DNA of 64,000 nucleotides from Micromonospora sp. CP22 (lineage in GTDB: Bacteria; Actinomycetota; Actinomycetes; Mycobacteriales; Micromonosporaceae), in NCBI RefSeq assembly GCF_009712475.1, contig NZ_VCJO01000004.1, positions 186,001 to 250,000 on the forward strand. The letters run 5' to 3'. The notes under the pieces were generated by a model, which worked only from the letters and a program-made list of their open reading frames with translations, ran no database searches and was not told where the DNA came from. Shown in pieces: positions 16,585 to 25,294 of the stretch. A program made the position numbers and the translations under genes. Positions within the stretch are counted from its first letter, which is position 1; every line of letters begins with the position of its first letter.

Positions 16585-17676
16585 TCAGATTTCGAGTTCA
16601 CACGGGCCGGCGGCGGCTGACACACAGGTCTGCACGCGTACGCCGTCACCCGGCAGGGCGGTGGTCAGTTGGCCGTTGCGCAGGTCGCGGACCGCGCCCT
16701 GGCGCAGCGGCAGCACGCACCCGAAGCAGATGCCCATCCGGCAGCCCGACGGCATGAGCACCCCGGCGTTCTCGCCGGCGTCGAGCAGCGGGGTGCCTCC
16801 GTCGGCGTCCACGGTCACCGACGAGCGGGTGAAGGTGACGGTCCCGCCGTCACCCGCGGTGATCACGGTGGGTCGGAAGCGTTCGGTGTGCAGCCGCGCG
16901 GCGTGGCCGCGAGCCGACCAGTGCTCCTCCACCGCGTCGAGCAGCCCGAGCGGGCCACAGGCCCAGGTCTCGCGCTCCAGGTGGTCGGGGACGAGGGTGT
17001 CGAGTTCGGCGACGTCCAGCAGGCCCTCGGCCTCGGTGTGCCGCTCGACGAGGCGGATCGCGCCACGGTCGGCGAGGTCACGCAGCTCAGCGCCGAAGAC
17101 CACGTCGGCGGCGGTGGGCGCGGAGTGCACCACCACCACGTCGCTGTCGGCCAGCGCACCGGAGCGCAGCATCCCGGCCACCGGGGTGATGCCGCTGCCG
17201 GCGGTGAGGAAGAGGACCCGCGACGGGGCCCGCTGCGGCAGCACGAAGTCGCCGCGTGCCTGGTCGAGCTGCACGATCGTGCCCGGCTTGATCCGCCGGA
17301 CCAGGTGGTTGCTGACCACGCCGTCGGGAATCGCCTTCACCGTCACCGTGATCGGGTCGGTACGCCGACCGGGGGCTGAGGTGACCGAGTAGGCCCGCCA
17401 CTGGCGGACCCCGTCGACGTCGACGCCGAGCCGGACGTACTGGCCGGGGACGTGTCCGCGCCAACTACGGCCGGGCTGGATCCGCAGGGTCGCCGCGTCG
17501 GGGGTCTCCGGCTGCACGGCGACGATCCGGCCGCGCAGCTCGGCACCGGCGCGTAGCGGGGCGACCAGGTCGAGGTAGTCGCTGGGCAGGACCGGCGTGG
17601 TCACCGTCTCGGCGAGCCGCCACAGGCGGCGTCGTAGAGATCGTGTCGTGCCCGGTCGCGGGACGGTGGCGGTCAT
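16585..17676 (-). CDS. Ferredoxin-NADP-type reductase with 2Fe-2S domain (Rv3230c-like)
   Basis: 363 residues: an FAD-binding domain (RAYSVTSAP), an NAD(P)-binding domain (LFLTAGSGITPVAGMLRSG, ending WACGPLGLLDA), and a C-terminal plant-type ferredoxin with cluster ligands in SGCRMGICFGCVLPL and a late QTC. The order flavin, nucleotide, iron-sulfur fits class IA phthalate-dioxygenase-type reductases. It would pass electrons from NADPH to the desaturase encoded 14 nt downstream. The first gene of the pair; a PucR-like regulator diverges from it 84 nt away. ATG 17676 chosen over longer open frame upstream that shows no protein character. Confidence 0.92.
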   Translation of the reverse strand: MTATVPRPGTTRSLRRRLWRLAETVTTPVLPSDYLDLVAPLRAGAELRGRIVAVQPETPDAATLRIQPGRSWRGHVPGQYVRLGVDVDGVRQWRAYSVTSAPGRRTDPITVTVKAIPDGVVSNHLVRRIKPGTIVQLDQARGDFVLPQRAPSRVLFLTAGSGITPVAGMLRSGALADSDVVVVHSAPTAADVVFGAELRDLADRGAIRLVERHTEAEGLLDVAELDTLVPDHLERETWACGPLGLLDAVEEHWSARGHAARLHTERFRPTVITAGDGGTVTFTRSSVTVDADGGTPLLDAGENAGVLMPSGCRMGICFGCVLPLRQGAVRDLRNGQLTTALPGDGVRVQTCVSAAAGPCELEI

Positions 17677-17702
17677 AACTCGATGGTCGCCGCAGGCTGG
17701 CA

Positions 17703-17708
17703 TAAAAT
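17703..17708 (+). promoter_or_regulatory. Candidate -10 element for PucR-like regulator gene
   Basis: TAAAAT on the plus strand, in an otherwise GC-rich 84-nt divergent gap. No good -35 hexamer is seen, so it may need an activator. The opposite strand serves the desaturase/reductase pair. Confidence 0.35.
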
Positions 17709-17760
17709 CTTGGCCGGTGAAGGTAAAGCGATCCATCCCTTTTGTGCGGGGAGAACAACC

Positions 17761-19008
17761 GTGGCGGAACCAGCCGGAACGACCAGAAGGGCGGCTCGCA
17801 TCGCGCTGGACCAACGGGTGGCGCGTGAGCTGCGCGACCGGCTGCCGCTGGTCGCCGCGCAGACCGTCACCGCGATCACCGCCGAGGTGCCAAGCTACTC
17901 CGGCACTTTGACCGGGCAGATGCGGGACAAGATCGAGGGCGCGGTGCAGATCGCCCTGGGTACCTTCCTGCAACTGCTCGAACGATCCCAGTCCGCCGAC
18001 CACGCACCGGCCAGCGATCCGAGCACCCCGCTGGGCCCGGCGCTGGAGGCCGCGTACGCCCTGGGCAGCGGCGAGGCCCGGTCGGGCCGCAGCGTGGACG
18101 CGCTGCTGGCGGCGTACCGGGTGGGTGCCCGGGTCTCCTGGCGGGAGTTGGCCGCCGCCACGGTGGCGACCGGCCTACCCGCCGCCACCGTCGCCGAGTT
18201 CGCCGAGTTGATGTTCGCGTACATCGACGAACTCTCCGCCGCCAGCGTCGCCGGGCACGCCGACGAGCTGGCCAGCGTGGGTCGGGCCCAACGGCGCAAC
18301 CTGGAACGCCTCACCCAGCAGTTGCTCGCCGGAGAGGCGGAGGAGGTACTGCTGCGCAGCGCCGATCGGGCCGACTGGCCGGTGCCCGAGACCCTCACCG
18401 TGGCGCTGTTGCCGCAGGAGAAGCTGCGTGGGGCACTGGCCCTGCTGGACGAGCACACCCTGGAGAGCAGCGAGGAACTGCCGACCGGCGAGCCCGGCGA
18501 GGAGACCGCCGTGCTGCTCGTGCCGGACATGCACGGCGACCGTCGCCGACAGCTCGTCCGGGTGCTGCACGGCCGCCGCGCGGTGCTGGGCCCCTCCCGG
18601 CCCTGGGCTCGGGTCTGCTCGTCGTACCGGCGGGTGCTGCGGGTGGTCGCGCTGGGTATCCCCCAGCCCACCGACGGCGAGCCCCTGGACACCGAGGCGC
18701 ACCTGGCCGAGTTGCTGCTCAGCGCCGACTGCGAGGCGCTCGCCGACCTACGCGCCCGGGTCCTGCAACCGCTCGCCGCGCTGCCCGCCGCCACCGCCGA
18801 CCGGCTCACCGAGACGCTGCGGTCGTGGCTGCTGCACCAGGGCCGCCGGGACGACATCGCCGCCGACCTCTTCGTCCACCCGCAGACCGTGCGTTACCGG
18901 ATGGGCCAGCTGCGCCAGCTCTACGGCGACCGCCTCACCGATCCGCGCAGCCTGCTCGACCTGACGGTCGCGCTCGCGTTCCCGGCCGGTGGCGCGCTGG
19001 CCGGGTAG
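17761..19008 (+). CDS. PucR-like transcriptional regulator (HTH_30 C-terminus)
   Basis: About 415 residues. The N-terminal two thirds are helical with no clear sensor motif (RsbT-coantagonist-like AYRVGARVSWRELAAATVATG). A GGDEF-like middle (ALGIPQPTDGEPLDTEAHLAEL) leads to a C-terminal helix-turn-helix: LRSWLLHQGRRDDIAADLFVHPQTVRYRM GQLRQLYGDRL, the PucR-type DNA-binding domain split here for length. GTG 17761 follows GGGGAG at 8 nt. It diverges from the reductase-desaturase pair, so control of membrane lipid desaturation is a reasonable inference. Confidence 0.85.
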   Translation: MAEPAGTTRRAARIALDQRVARELRDRLPLVAAQTVTAITAEVPSYSGTLTGQMRDKIEGAVQIALGTFLQLLERSQSADHAPASDPSTPLGPALEAAYALGSGEARSGRSVDALLAAYRVGARVSWRELAAATVATGLPAATVAEFAELMFAYIDELSAASVAGHADELASVGRAQRRNLERLTQQLLAGEAEEVLLRSADRADWPVPETLTVALLPQEKLRGALALLDEHTLESSEELPTGEPGEETAVLLVPDMHGDRRRQLVRVLHGRRAVLGPSRPWARVCSSYRRVLRVVALGIPQPTDGEPLDTEAHLAELLLSADCEALADLRARVLQPLAALPAATADRLTETLRSWLLHQGRRDDIAADLFVHPQTVRYRMGQLRQLYGDRLTDPRSLLDLTVALAFPAGGALAG

Positions 19009-19026
19009 CCGCCCCGACACCGTCGG

Positions 19027-20598
19027 TCACTCGGAGACCACCGGGCCCAACAGGCGGATCTCCTCGACGTCCAGTCTGGCCTGCAACTCCCACAGGACGG
19101 CGTCGTCGATCTCCCGCCGGTTCCGCATCCGGGTGACCTCGCGTCGCTTGTGCTCGAGGGCCGCCAGGCGCAGCTGACGTTCGACCTCCCGGGCGTCGAG
19201 CGAGTCCTGCTCCGGCTCGGACCGCACCGCGTCGAGGTGGTTGGTGTACTCGGCCCGGAGCCGCTGCACCGCCTCCTCCTCCGCACCCACCCGCTCGGCC
19301 AGATCGGGCAGGGCGTCGAGGGTGGCCTGGGTGGCCGCCACCTGCGCCTGCCGCACCTCCGAGACCTGTTCCGGGTCACCGCCCAACCCGGCCCACCGGA
19401 GCAGAAGGGGCAGGGTGGTGCCCTGCACGAGCATGATCACCAGGATCACCACGGCGACGGCGAAGATGATCAGGTCCCGTTCCGGCACCCGTTCACCGTC
19501 GATGGTCAACGGCACGGCGAGCGCCGCTGCCAGGGAGACCGCACCCCGGAAGCCGGCCCAGCCGGCGACCGTACGCACCCGCCAGCTGACCTGGCGGTCC
19601 ACCCTCGACCGTCGCCAGTCCACCAGCCGGGCCACGGCGGCGATCAGGTGCAGCCAGAGCATCCGGACCAGCACCAGCACCACGGCCACCACCAGCGCGA
19701 TGGCGACGGCCCGGCCGAGGGAGACGCTGGTGACACTCCGCACCGCCCGGGGGATCTGCATGCCCACCAGCACGAAGAGGGCGCCGTTGATGAGGAAGGT
19801 GGTCAGGTCCCAGAACGACAGCGCGAGTATCCGGGACCGTGCCCGGACCACCCGGGGGCTGGCGTAGGCGAGCATCAGACCGGCGACCACCACCGCCAAC
19901 ACCCCACTCTCGTGGATGCTGTCGGCGAGGAAGAAGGCGGTGAACGGGGTGAGCACGCTCAGCGCGCCCTCCCGCAGCGGGTCGTCGAGGCGCTTGCGGA
20001 TCAGGATCACCACCGTGCCGACCAGCACGCCGACCGCGATGCCCCCGAAGAACGACAGGCCGATCCGTTCGACGAGTTCGACGGCGTTCGGTGCGGCACC
20101 CCCACCGAGCAGGCCGAGGGCGACGGCGAACAGCACCAGGGCGGTGCCGTCGTTGACCAGGCTCTCCGCGCGCAAGGTGGTCAGCAGGCGGCGCGGCATC
20201 CGCTTGGCCAGCCCGGCCACCGCTGCGGCGTCGGTCGGCGCGAGCACCGCACCGAGCACCCAGGCCACCGCCGGGTCGATGTCGAACCGCTGGAGGACCA
20301 GCGACACCGCGACCATCGTGACCCCGACCAGACCGACGGCCAGCAGCGCGATGACGATGATGTTCGCCCTGATCTCCCGCAGGCTGATGACCAGGCTCTC
20401 CCGGTACAGGATCGCGGGCAGGAACACCACGAGCACCAGGTCGGGTGCGAGCATCACCTCCGAGAACGGGGGCAGCAGCGCCACCAGGGCGCCGATGCAG
20501 ATGAGCAGCACCGGCGGCGCCACCCGGTACCGGCCGCCGATGGTGGTGCCGACCAGCACGATGACGCCCAACGTGATGACCAGCAGCAGCTCACGCAC
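19027..20598 (-). CDS. Na+/H+ antiporter, CPA1 family
   Basis: 523 residues. Twelve or so hydrophobic helices cover about the first 430 residues. The CPA1 core motif with the paired acidic region reads LAPTDAAAV and ESLVNDGTALVLF (the essential ND pair), and GFRGAVSLAAAL matches helix 10. A charged cytosolic tail of about 110 residues (EVRQAQVAATQATLDAL, later KRREVTRMRNRREIDD) is longer than in NhaP and may be regulatory. The GTG at 20598 follows GGGGGACGAG; the 65 in-frame codons upstream are not protein-like. Exchanges cytoplasmic Na+ (or K+) for H+. Confidence 0.92.
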   Translation of the reverse strand: MRELLLVITLGVIVLVGTTIGGRYRVAPPVLLICIGALVALLPPFSEVMLAPDLVLVVFLPAILYRESLVISLREIRANIIVIALLAVGLVGVTMVAVSLVLQRFDIDPAVAWVLGAVLAPTDAAAVAGLAKRMPRRLLTTLRAESLVNDGTALVLFAVALGLLGGGAAPNAVELVERIGLSFFGGIAVGVLVGTVVILIRKRLDDPLREGALSVLTPFTAFFLADSIHESGVLAVVVAGLMLAYASPRVVRARSRILALSFWDLTTFLINGALFVLVGMQIPRAVRSVTSVSLGRAVAIALVVAVVLVLVRMLWLHLIAAVARLVDWRRSRVDRQVSWRVRTVAGWAGFRGAVSLAAALAVPLTIDGERVPERDLIIFAVAVVILVIMLVQGTTLPLLLRWAGLGGDPEQVSEVRQAQVAATQATLDALPDLAERVGAEEEAVQRLRAEYTNHLDAVRSEPEQDSLDAREVERQLRLAALEHKRREVTRMRNRREIDDAVLWELQARLDVEEIRLLGPVVSE

Positions 20599-20695
20599 CT
20601 CGTCCCCCGTTCGTCGTCCCCCACATCGTGGTACGCCGACGGGCCGCCCCGGGCCGATTCGGCGCAGGGCCGGACGTTCTGGACGTGCGTGGTGT

Positions 20696-21484
20696 TCAGC
20701 GACCGGGCGTCGCGCCCAGGTCTTCCTCGATGCGCTTGGCGGTGACCAGCAACGGCGGCAGCAACTCCCTGCGGACCATCTCGAAGGAGCCACGGCTGGC
20801 GTGGGCGGAGACGTTGACCGCCGCCACCACCGCGCCGTTGTCGCCGTGGATCGGCGCGGCCAGCGACCGCAGTCCCTCCTCCAACTCCTGGTCGACGAGG
20901 GCGTACCCCTGGGTGGCGATCTTCGTCAGGATGGCGCGGAGTTTGGCCGGGTCGGTCACGGTGCGTCGGGTCAACGGCCGCAGCCGCGCGGTGGCGAGAT
21001 AGCGGTCCAGCCACTCGGCCGGCTGCGCGGCGAGCAGCACCCGGCCCATCGACGTGGCGTACGCGGGGAACCGGGTGCCGACGCTGATCCCCACCGTCAT
21101 GATCCGCTTGGTGGGCACCCGGGCGACGTAGACGACCTCGTCGCCGTCGAGGACCGACACGGAGCAGGACTCGTGCACCTGCGCGACCAGCGCCTCCATG
21201 TGTGGTCGGGCCACCTCGGGCAGCCCCAGGCTGGACAGGTAGGCGTAGCCGAGGTCGAGGATGCGCGGACGCAGGGAGAACAGCCGCCCGTCGGTGCGTA
21301 CGTAGCCGAGTTCGACCAGGGTGAGCAGGAAACGGCGGGCGGCGGCCCGGGTCAGGCCGGTGCTACGGGCCACGTCGCTGAGGGTGAGGCGCGGGTGCTC
21401 GGCGTCGAAGGCCCGGATCACCGCGAGCCCCCGCTCCAACGACTGGACGAACTCCCCCGAGCGGGCCGTTGCCTCGTCGGTCAC
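20696..21484 (-). CDS. pcaR: IclR-family pathway regulator PcaR
   Basis: 262 residues: a winged helix (LTLSDVARSTGLTRAAARRFLLTLVELGYV) and an IclR effector domain (VARVPTKRIMTVGISVGTRFPAYATSMGRVLLAA). The VGTRFPAY-TSMGR loop is the ligand-binding region of the PcaR/PobR/PcaU subgroup, which senses protocatechuate or 3-oxoadipate. It is the last gene of the pca operon, its GTG overlapping the pcaC stop by 4 nt, so the pathway makes its own regulator. The candidate operators lie upstream of pcaI (26927-26941, 27096-27110). Confidence 0.88.
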   Translation of the reverse strand: MTDEATARSGEFVQSLERGLAVIRAFDAEHPRLTLSDVARSTGLTRAAARRFLLTLVELGYVRTDGRLFSLRPRILDLGYAYLSSLGLPEVARPHMEALVAQVHESCSVSVLDGDEVVYVARVPTKRIMTVGISVGTRFPAYATSMGRVLLAAQPAEWLDRYLATARLRPLTRRTVTDPAKLRAILTKIATQGYALVDQELEEGLRSLAAPIHGDNGAVVAAVNVSAHASRGSFEMVRRELLPPLLVTAKRIEEDLGATPGR

Positions 21485-21861
21485 TGGGCCTCCTGCCGCA
21501 GAGTCTGCTGGGCCACCTTGAACGCCCGGTTCGCCGCCGGCACACCAGCGTAGACGGCCACCTGGAGCAGCACCTCGCCGATCTCGTCGGGGGTCAGGCC
21601 GTTGCGCAGGGCGGCGCGTACGTGCATGGCCAGCTCCTCGTCGTGGTGCAGGGTGGCCAACACGGCGAGGGTGATGCAGCTGCGGGTACGGCGGTCCAAC
21701 CCCTCCCGGGTCCAGATCTCCCCCCACGCGTAGCGGGTGATCAGATCCTGGAAGTCGGCGGTGAACTCGTCGGTGCCGGCGACCGCCCGGTCGACGTGCG
21801 CGTCACCGAGCACCTGCCGGCGTACCGCCATGCCGGCCTCGTAGCGCTGCTGGTCGGTCAT
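21481..21861 (-). CDS. pcaC: 4-carboxymuconolactone decarboxylase PcaC
   Basis: 126 residues of the carboxymuconolactone decarboxylase family, converting 4-carboxymuconolactone to 3-oxoadipate enol-lactone. The AhpD-like helical core is seen in ITRYAWGEIWTREGLDRRTRS and ITLAVLATLHHDEELAMHVRAAL, with the family histidines and Glu in that segment. Start MTDQQRYEAGMAVRRQVLGD is typical for PcaC. A stand-alone gene here: it is separate from the lactonase PcaD, unlike the fused PcaL found in Streptomyces. ATGA overlap with pcaD upstream. Confidence 0.95.
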   Translation of the reverse strand: MTDQQRYEAGMAVRRQVLGDAHVDRAVAGTDEFTADFQDLITRYAWGEIWTREGLDRRTRSCITLAVLATLHHDEELAMHVRAALRNGLTPDEIGEVLLQVAVYAGVPAANRAFKVAQQTLRQEAQ

Positions 21862-22640
21862 GTGCTCACCGCGCCTGTCGGATCGAGATGGTCGACGAGT
21901 AGCCGGGTGACGGTCTCGGGCTGCTCGACGTTGGCCAGGTGCGCCGCGTCGTCGATCACGACCAGGCGGGCCGACGGGATCCGCTCGGCGATGGCGACCG
22001 CCTGCTCCGGCGGGGTCGCCGGATCGTCGGCGGCGGCGATCACCAGTGTCGGGGCGCGTACGGCGGCCAGGTCCGCGCGCAGGTCCATCGCGGCGATCGC
22101 CTCACAGCAACCGGCGTACCCGGCGGCGGGGGTGCTGAGCAGCAGGTCCCGGTGGGCGGCGACCACGTCCGGATGGGCGGCGGCGAAGTCGGCGGTGAAC
22201 CAGCGCTGCACGATCGCGTCGGCGATGGTGTGCAGCCGTCCGGCCCGCACGGTCGCGGCCCGCGCCCGCCAGCCGTCGGCCGGTCCGAGCGAGGCGGAGG
22301 TGCACAGCAGGGCGAGGCGGTCGATCCGCTCGGGAGCGTGCGCGGCCAGCCACATGCCGACCATGCCGCCGAGGGAGAGCCCGGCGTAGTGGACGCGGGC
22401 GATGCCCAGGTCGTCCAGCAGCCGCAGCACCTTCCGGCCGAGCAGGTCGATGGTGTACGCCCCGAGCGGCACCGCCGAACCGCCGTGGCCGAGGTGGTCG
22501 TAGCGGACCACGCGGTACCGCTCGGCCAGCGCCGCCACCTGTGGTTGCCACATCGCGCCGGTGGTGCCGAGGGAACTGCCGAGCAGCAGCACCGGGGCGT
22601 CCGGCGGGCCGTCCTCGGTGGCGTGCAATCCGCTGGTCAC
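21858..22640 (-). CDS. pcaD: 3-oxoadipate enol-lactonase PcaD
   Basis: An alpha/beta hydrolase of 260 residues that opens 3-oxoadipate enol-lactone to 3-oxoadipate. The nucleophile elbow GLSLGG, the oxyanion region LLGSSLGTTGAMW, the acid in AAADDPATP, and the terminal histidine in DDAAHLANVE form the expected catalytic triad (Ser, Asp, His). GTG 22640 starts within the pcaB stop codon (GTGA), and pcaC starts within the pcaD stop. In many actinobacteria this enzyme is fused to PcaC; here it is not. Confidence 0.93.
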   Translation of the reverse strand: MTSGLHATEDGPPDAPVLLLGSSLGTTGAMWQPQVAALAERYRVVRYDHLGHGGSAVPLGAYTIDLLGRKVLRLLDDLGIARVHYAGLSLGGMVGMWLAAHAPERIDRLALLCTSASLGPADGWRARAATVRAGRLHTIADAIVQRWFTADFAAAHPDVVAAHRDLLLSTPAAGYAGCCEAIAAMDLRADLAAVRAPTLVIAAADDPATPPEQAVAIAERIPSARLVVIDDAAHLANVEQPETVTRLLVDHLDPTGAVST

Positions 22641-23974
22641 GACGACTCCCGGTGCAGGTCGAGGGCGCGGTCGACGAGGTGCCCGGCGCTGCCGAGCCAA
22701 CCGGCCGGGTCGAGTGCGGCGTCGACGTCCGCCGCCGACAGGTGGGCGCGCAGTTCCCCGTCGGCCAGCAGCGCCGCCCGGAAGTCGGGCTCGGCGGCGG
22801 CGCGGCGCACCAGGTCGTGGGCGGCGACCCGACCCAGGGCCGGAGCGAGTCGCGCGGCGACCGCCTCGGCGAGCAGCAGGCCGCCGGTGGCGTCCAGGTT
22901 GGCCCGCATCCGCTGCGGACGTACGTCGAGGTCGGTGAGCATCCGCGCGGTACGGGCCGCGGCCCCACCGGCGAGGCGCACCAGGTCGAGCAGGGGTTCC
23001 CACTCGGCGTGCCAGCCGCCGGTGGCCCGCTCGTGTTCCTGACCGGCGGCGGCGTACAACGTGCCGACGAGCCCGGGACCGCGCCGGGCGGCGGCGGTGA
23101 CCAGCACCGAGTCCACCGGGTTGCGTTTGTGCGGCATCGCCGAGGAGCCACCGCGCCCGTCGCCGCCCTCGGCCACCTCACCGACCTCGGTCTGCGCGAG
23201 CAGGCCCACGTCGAGCGCGACCTTCCCGGTGGCGGCGAGCAACCCGCCGAGCGCCGAGGCCAGGTCCAGCAGCGGCTGGCGGCGGGTGTGCCAGGGCAGC
23301 GGACTCGCCGCCAGGCCCAGGTGCGCGGTGTACCGTTCGACCACCGCCGGTCCGGCCGAGGCGTACGCGGCGAGGGTGCCCACCGCCCCGCCGAGCTGTG
23401 CCGGCATGGCACCGACCGCGCGGGTCAGCCGGGCCTGCGCGTCGACCAGGCCGACCAGCCAGCCGGCCGCCTTGAGCCCGAAGGTGGTCGGTGCGGCCTG
23501 CTGGCCGAGGGTGCGGGCGACCATCAGGGTGTCGCGGTGGGTCCGGGCCAGTCGGGCGGCGGCGTCGGCCGCGTCGGCGACGTGTCGTCCCAGTGGCCCG
23601 GCGGCACGGACCACCACCAGCGACAGGGCGGTGTCGAGGATGTCCTGGCTGGTGGCGCCGTAGTGCACCCACGGTCGGGCCGGTTCGGCGACCGCCGCGG
23701 TCAGCTCCCGCACCAGCGGGACCACGGGGTTGCCGGCGGCCTCCGCGGCAGCGCCGAGGGCGGCCGGATCGTACCGCTCGACGCGGCACTGCCCGACGAT
23801 CTCGTCGGCCGCCGGGGCGGGCACCGGCCCGGCCTCGGCACCGGCGCGGGCCAGCGCGGCCTCCGCGTCCAGCAGCGCCCGCAGCAGGGCGTGGTCGCCG
23901 AGCTCCGCGACGACGTCAGGTGTGCCGGAGAGCCCGCGCAGCAGTGCCTCAGACGGCGAAGAAGACGGTCTCAT
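22637..23974 (-). CDS. pcaB: 3-carboxy-cis,cis-muconate cycloisomerase PcaB
   Basis: 445 residues of the fumarase/aspartase superfamily, converting 3-carboxy-cis,cis-muconate to 4-carboxymuconolactone. The signature loop GSSxMPxKxNP is present as SSAMPHKRNPVDSV, along with VHYGATSQDILDTAL, which is the second conserved region. The start ATG 23974 lies inside the end of pcaG (26-nt overlap); other in-frame starts are possible but this one keeps the normal N-terminus. It gives the intramolecular lactonisation step after ring cleavage by PcaHG. Confidence 0.93.
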   Translation of the reverse strand: MRPSSSPSEALLRGLSGTPDVVAELGDHALLRALLDAEAALARAGAEAGPVPAPAADEIVGQCRVERYDPAALGAAAEAAGNPVVPLVRELTAAVAEPARPWVHYGATSQDILDTALSLVVVRAAGPLGRHVADAADAAARLARTHRDTLMVARTLGQQAAPTTFGLKAAGWLVGLVDAQARLTRAVGAMPAQLGGAVGTLAAYASAGPAVVERYTAHLGLAASPLPWHTRRQPLLDLASALGGLLAATGKVALDVGLLAQTEVGEVAEGGDGRGGSSAMPHKRNPVDSVLVTAAARRGPGLVGTLYAAAGQEHERATGGWHAEWEPLLDLVRLAGGAAARTARMLTDLDVRPQRMRANLDATGGLLLAEAVAARLAPALGRVAAHDLVRRAAAEPDFRAALLADGELRAHLSAADVDAALDPAGWLGSAGHLVDRALDLHRESS

Positions 23975-24518
23975 GCTCTCCCTGAAGGCGGATGTCGAAG
24001 CGGAACCCGTCCGTGTCCGGGCTGGCCAGCAGCGTGTCACGACGCCGTGGGTCGACCGTACTCAGCACCGGGTCGGTGGCGTTGGCGGCCTCGTCGGGAA
24101 AGTAGACCCGGGTGACCAGGCGGTGCAGCAGCCCTCGGCCGAACACCGACAGGGTCAGGTGCGGCGCCTCGGTGTCGCCGTCGAAGGTGGGCAGCGGCCC
24201 CGGCTTGACGGTGTGCAACGCGTACCGGCCCTCGCTGTCGGTCGCCGCCCGCCCGAAGCCCCGGAACCCGGGAATCGTCGACCGCCGCGCCCCGCGCGGA
24301 TCGTCGGGATGGTCGAAGCGGCCGTCCGGGTCGGCCTGCCAGCTCTCCACCATCGCGTCGGCCACGGCGGCACCGGTGCCGTCGACGATCCGTCCGCGCA
24401 GCCAGAACGCCCCAGGCGTGCCCTCCGGCACCACGTACGCCCCGTCGGCCCAGGTCAGGCCGATGTGCAGGTACGGCCCGACGGTCTGGGCGGGCGTGAC
24501 GCCCAGCGACTCACTCAT
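23949..24518 (-). CDS. pcaG: Protocatechuate 3,4-dioxygenase alpha subunit PcaG
   Basis: 189 residues. Forms the structural subunit of the Fe(III) intradiol dioxygenase that opens protocatechuate between the hydroxyls. Typical beta-sandwich landmarks: TVGPYLHIGLTW, a RGRIVDGTGAAVADAMVESWQADPDG region and RVYFPDE. The alpha subunit lacks the iron-binding residues, as here: it has no paired YxxWR...HIH as in the beta chain. Start ATG 24518 overlaps the end of pcaH by 8 nt, so the two subunits are co-translated. Confidence 0.95.
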   Translation of the reverse strand: MSESLGVTPAQTVGPYLHIGLTWADGAYVVPEGTPGAFWLRGRIVDGTGAAVADAMVESWQADPDGRFDHPDDPRGARRSTIPGFRGFGRAATDSEGRYALHTVKPGPLPTFDGDTEAPHLTLSVFGRGLLHRLVTRVYFPDEAANATDPVLSTVDPRRRDTLLASPDTDGFRFDIRLQGEHETVFFAV

Positions 24519-25251
24519 CGTCGTCCTCGTCCTCGAACACGGTGGCCTCCCGGCCCCGCAACACGATGTCGAACTCGTAGGCCAGCGCCCACTCCGGGCG
24601 GGTGGTGGTGTGGTCGTAGCGGGCCACCATCCGCTGCCTGGCCCGCTCGTCGCGGACCGAATTGAAGATCGGGTCCTGGAAGAACAGCGGGTCGCCCGGG
24701 AAGTACATCTGGGTCACCAGCCGTTGGGTGAACGCCCGACCGAAGAGGGAGAAGTGGATGTGCGCCGGTCGCCAGGCGTTGTCGTGGTTGCGCCACGGGT
24801 ACGCCCCGGGCTGCACGGTGACGAAGTGGTAGCGGCCGTCGGCGTCGGTCAGCGCACGCCCGACGCCGGTGAAGTTCGGGTCCAGCGGCGCCGGCCAGGT
24901 GTCGGCGGCGTGCCGGTACCGCCCGGCGGCGTTGGCCTGCCAGATCTCGACGAGGGTGTGCGGCACGGCCCGGCCGTCGCCGTCGAGGACCCGGCCGTGC
25001 ACGATGATCCGTTGCCCGAGGGGCTCGCCGTCGTGCTGGCGGGTCAGGTCGTGGTCCAACTCGCCGATGCGGCCCTCGCCGAGCAGCGGGCCGGTGATCT
25101 CGGTGAGCCGCTGTGGCAGGTACGTCAACGGCTGCCGCGGTGCCCGCGCCACGGTGGACCGGTAGCCGGGGCTGAGCAGTGGTGGGTGGGCGTCGACGTC
25201 GTCGCGCCGGTAGCTCGGCAGGATCAGTCTCCGGTCGGCGTCCTGGGTCAC
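24511..25251 (-). CDS. pcaH: Protocatechuate 3,4-dioxygenase beta subunit PcaH
   Basis: 246 residues. Carries the non-heme Fe(III) site. The iron ligands expected in this family (two Tyr, two His) are visible in GRYRHAADT, GAYPWRN and the WRPAHIHFSL motif. The N-terminal PCDO_beta_N extension (PSYRRDDVDAHPPLLSP) is present, as in other PcaH proteins, and the EIWQANAAGRY loop. GTG 25251 follows GGGGAGGAG. It lies 43 nt after pcaJ in the operon, and catalyses the first committed step, ring cleavage to 3-carboxy-cis,cis-muconate. Confidence 0.96.
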   Translation of the reverse strand: MTQDADRRLILPSYRRDDVDAHPPLLSPGYRSTVARAPRQPLTYLPQRLTEITGPLLGEGRIGELDHDLTRQHDGEPLGQRIIVHGRVLDGDGRAVPHTLVEIWQANAAGRYRHAADTWPAPLDPNFTGVGRALTDADGRYHFVTVQPGAYPWRNHDNAWRPAHIHFSLFGRAFTQRLVTQMYFPGDPLFFQDPIFNSVRDERARQRMVARYDHTTTRPEWALAYEFDIVLRGREATVFEDEDDDE

Positions 25252-25294
25252 GGCCGCTCCTCCCCTTCAGTCGCTCCGAGTATCCGCCGCCCGT

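Noticed and set aside
15131..17392. Long open frame on the plus strand opposite the desaturase and reductase
   Set aside because: Antisense to two well supported genes with catalytic motifs; its sequence is low-complexity and results from the high GC.
19027..20793. Longer antiporter with a 65-residue N-terminal extension
   Set aside because: The extension is Arg/Pro-rich and precedes a strong ribosome site and GTG at 20598.
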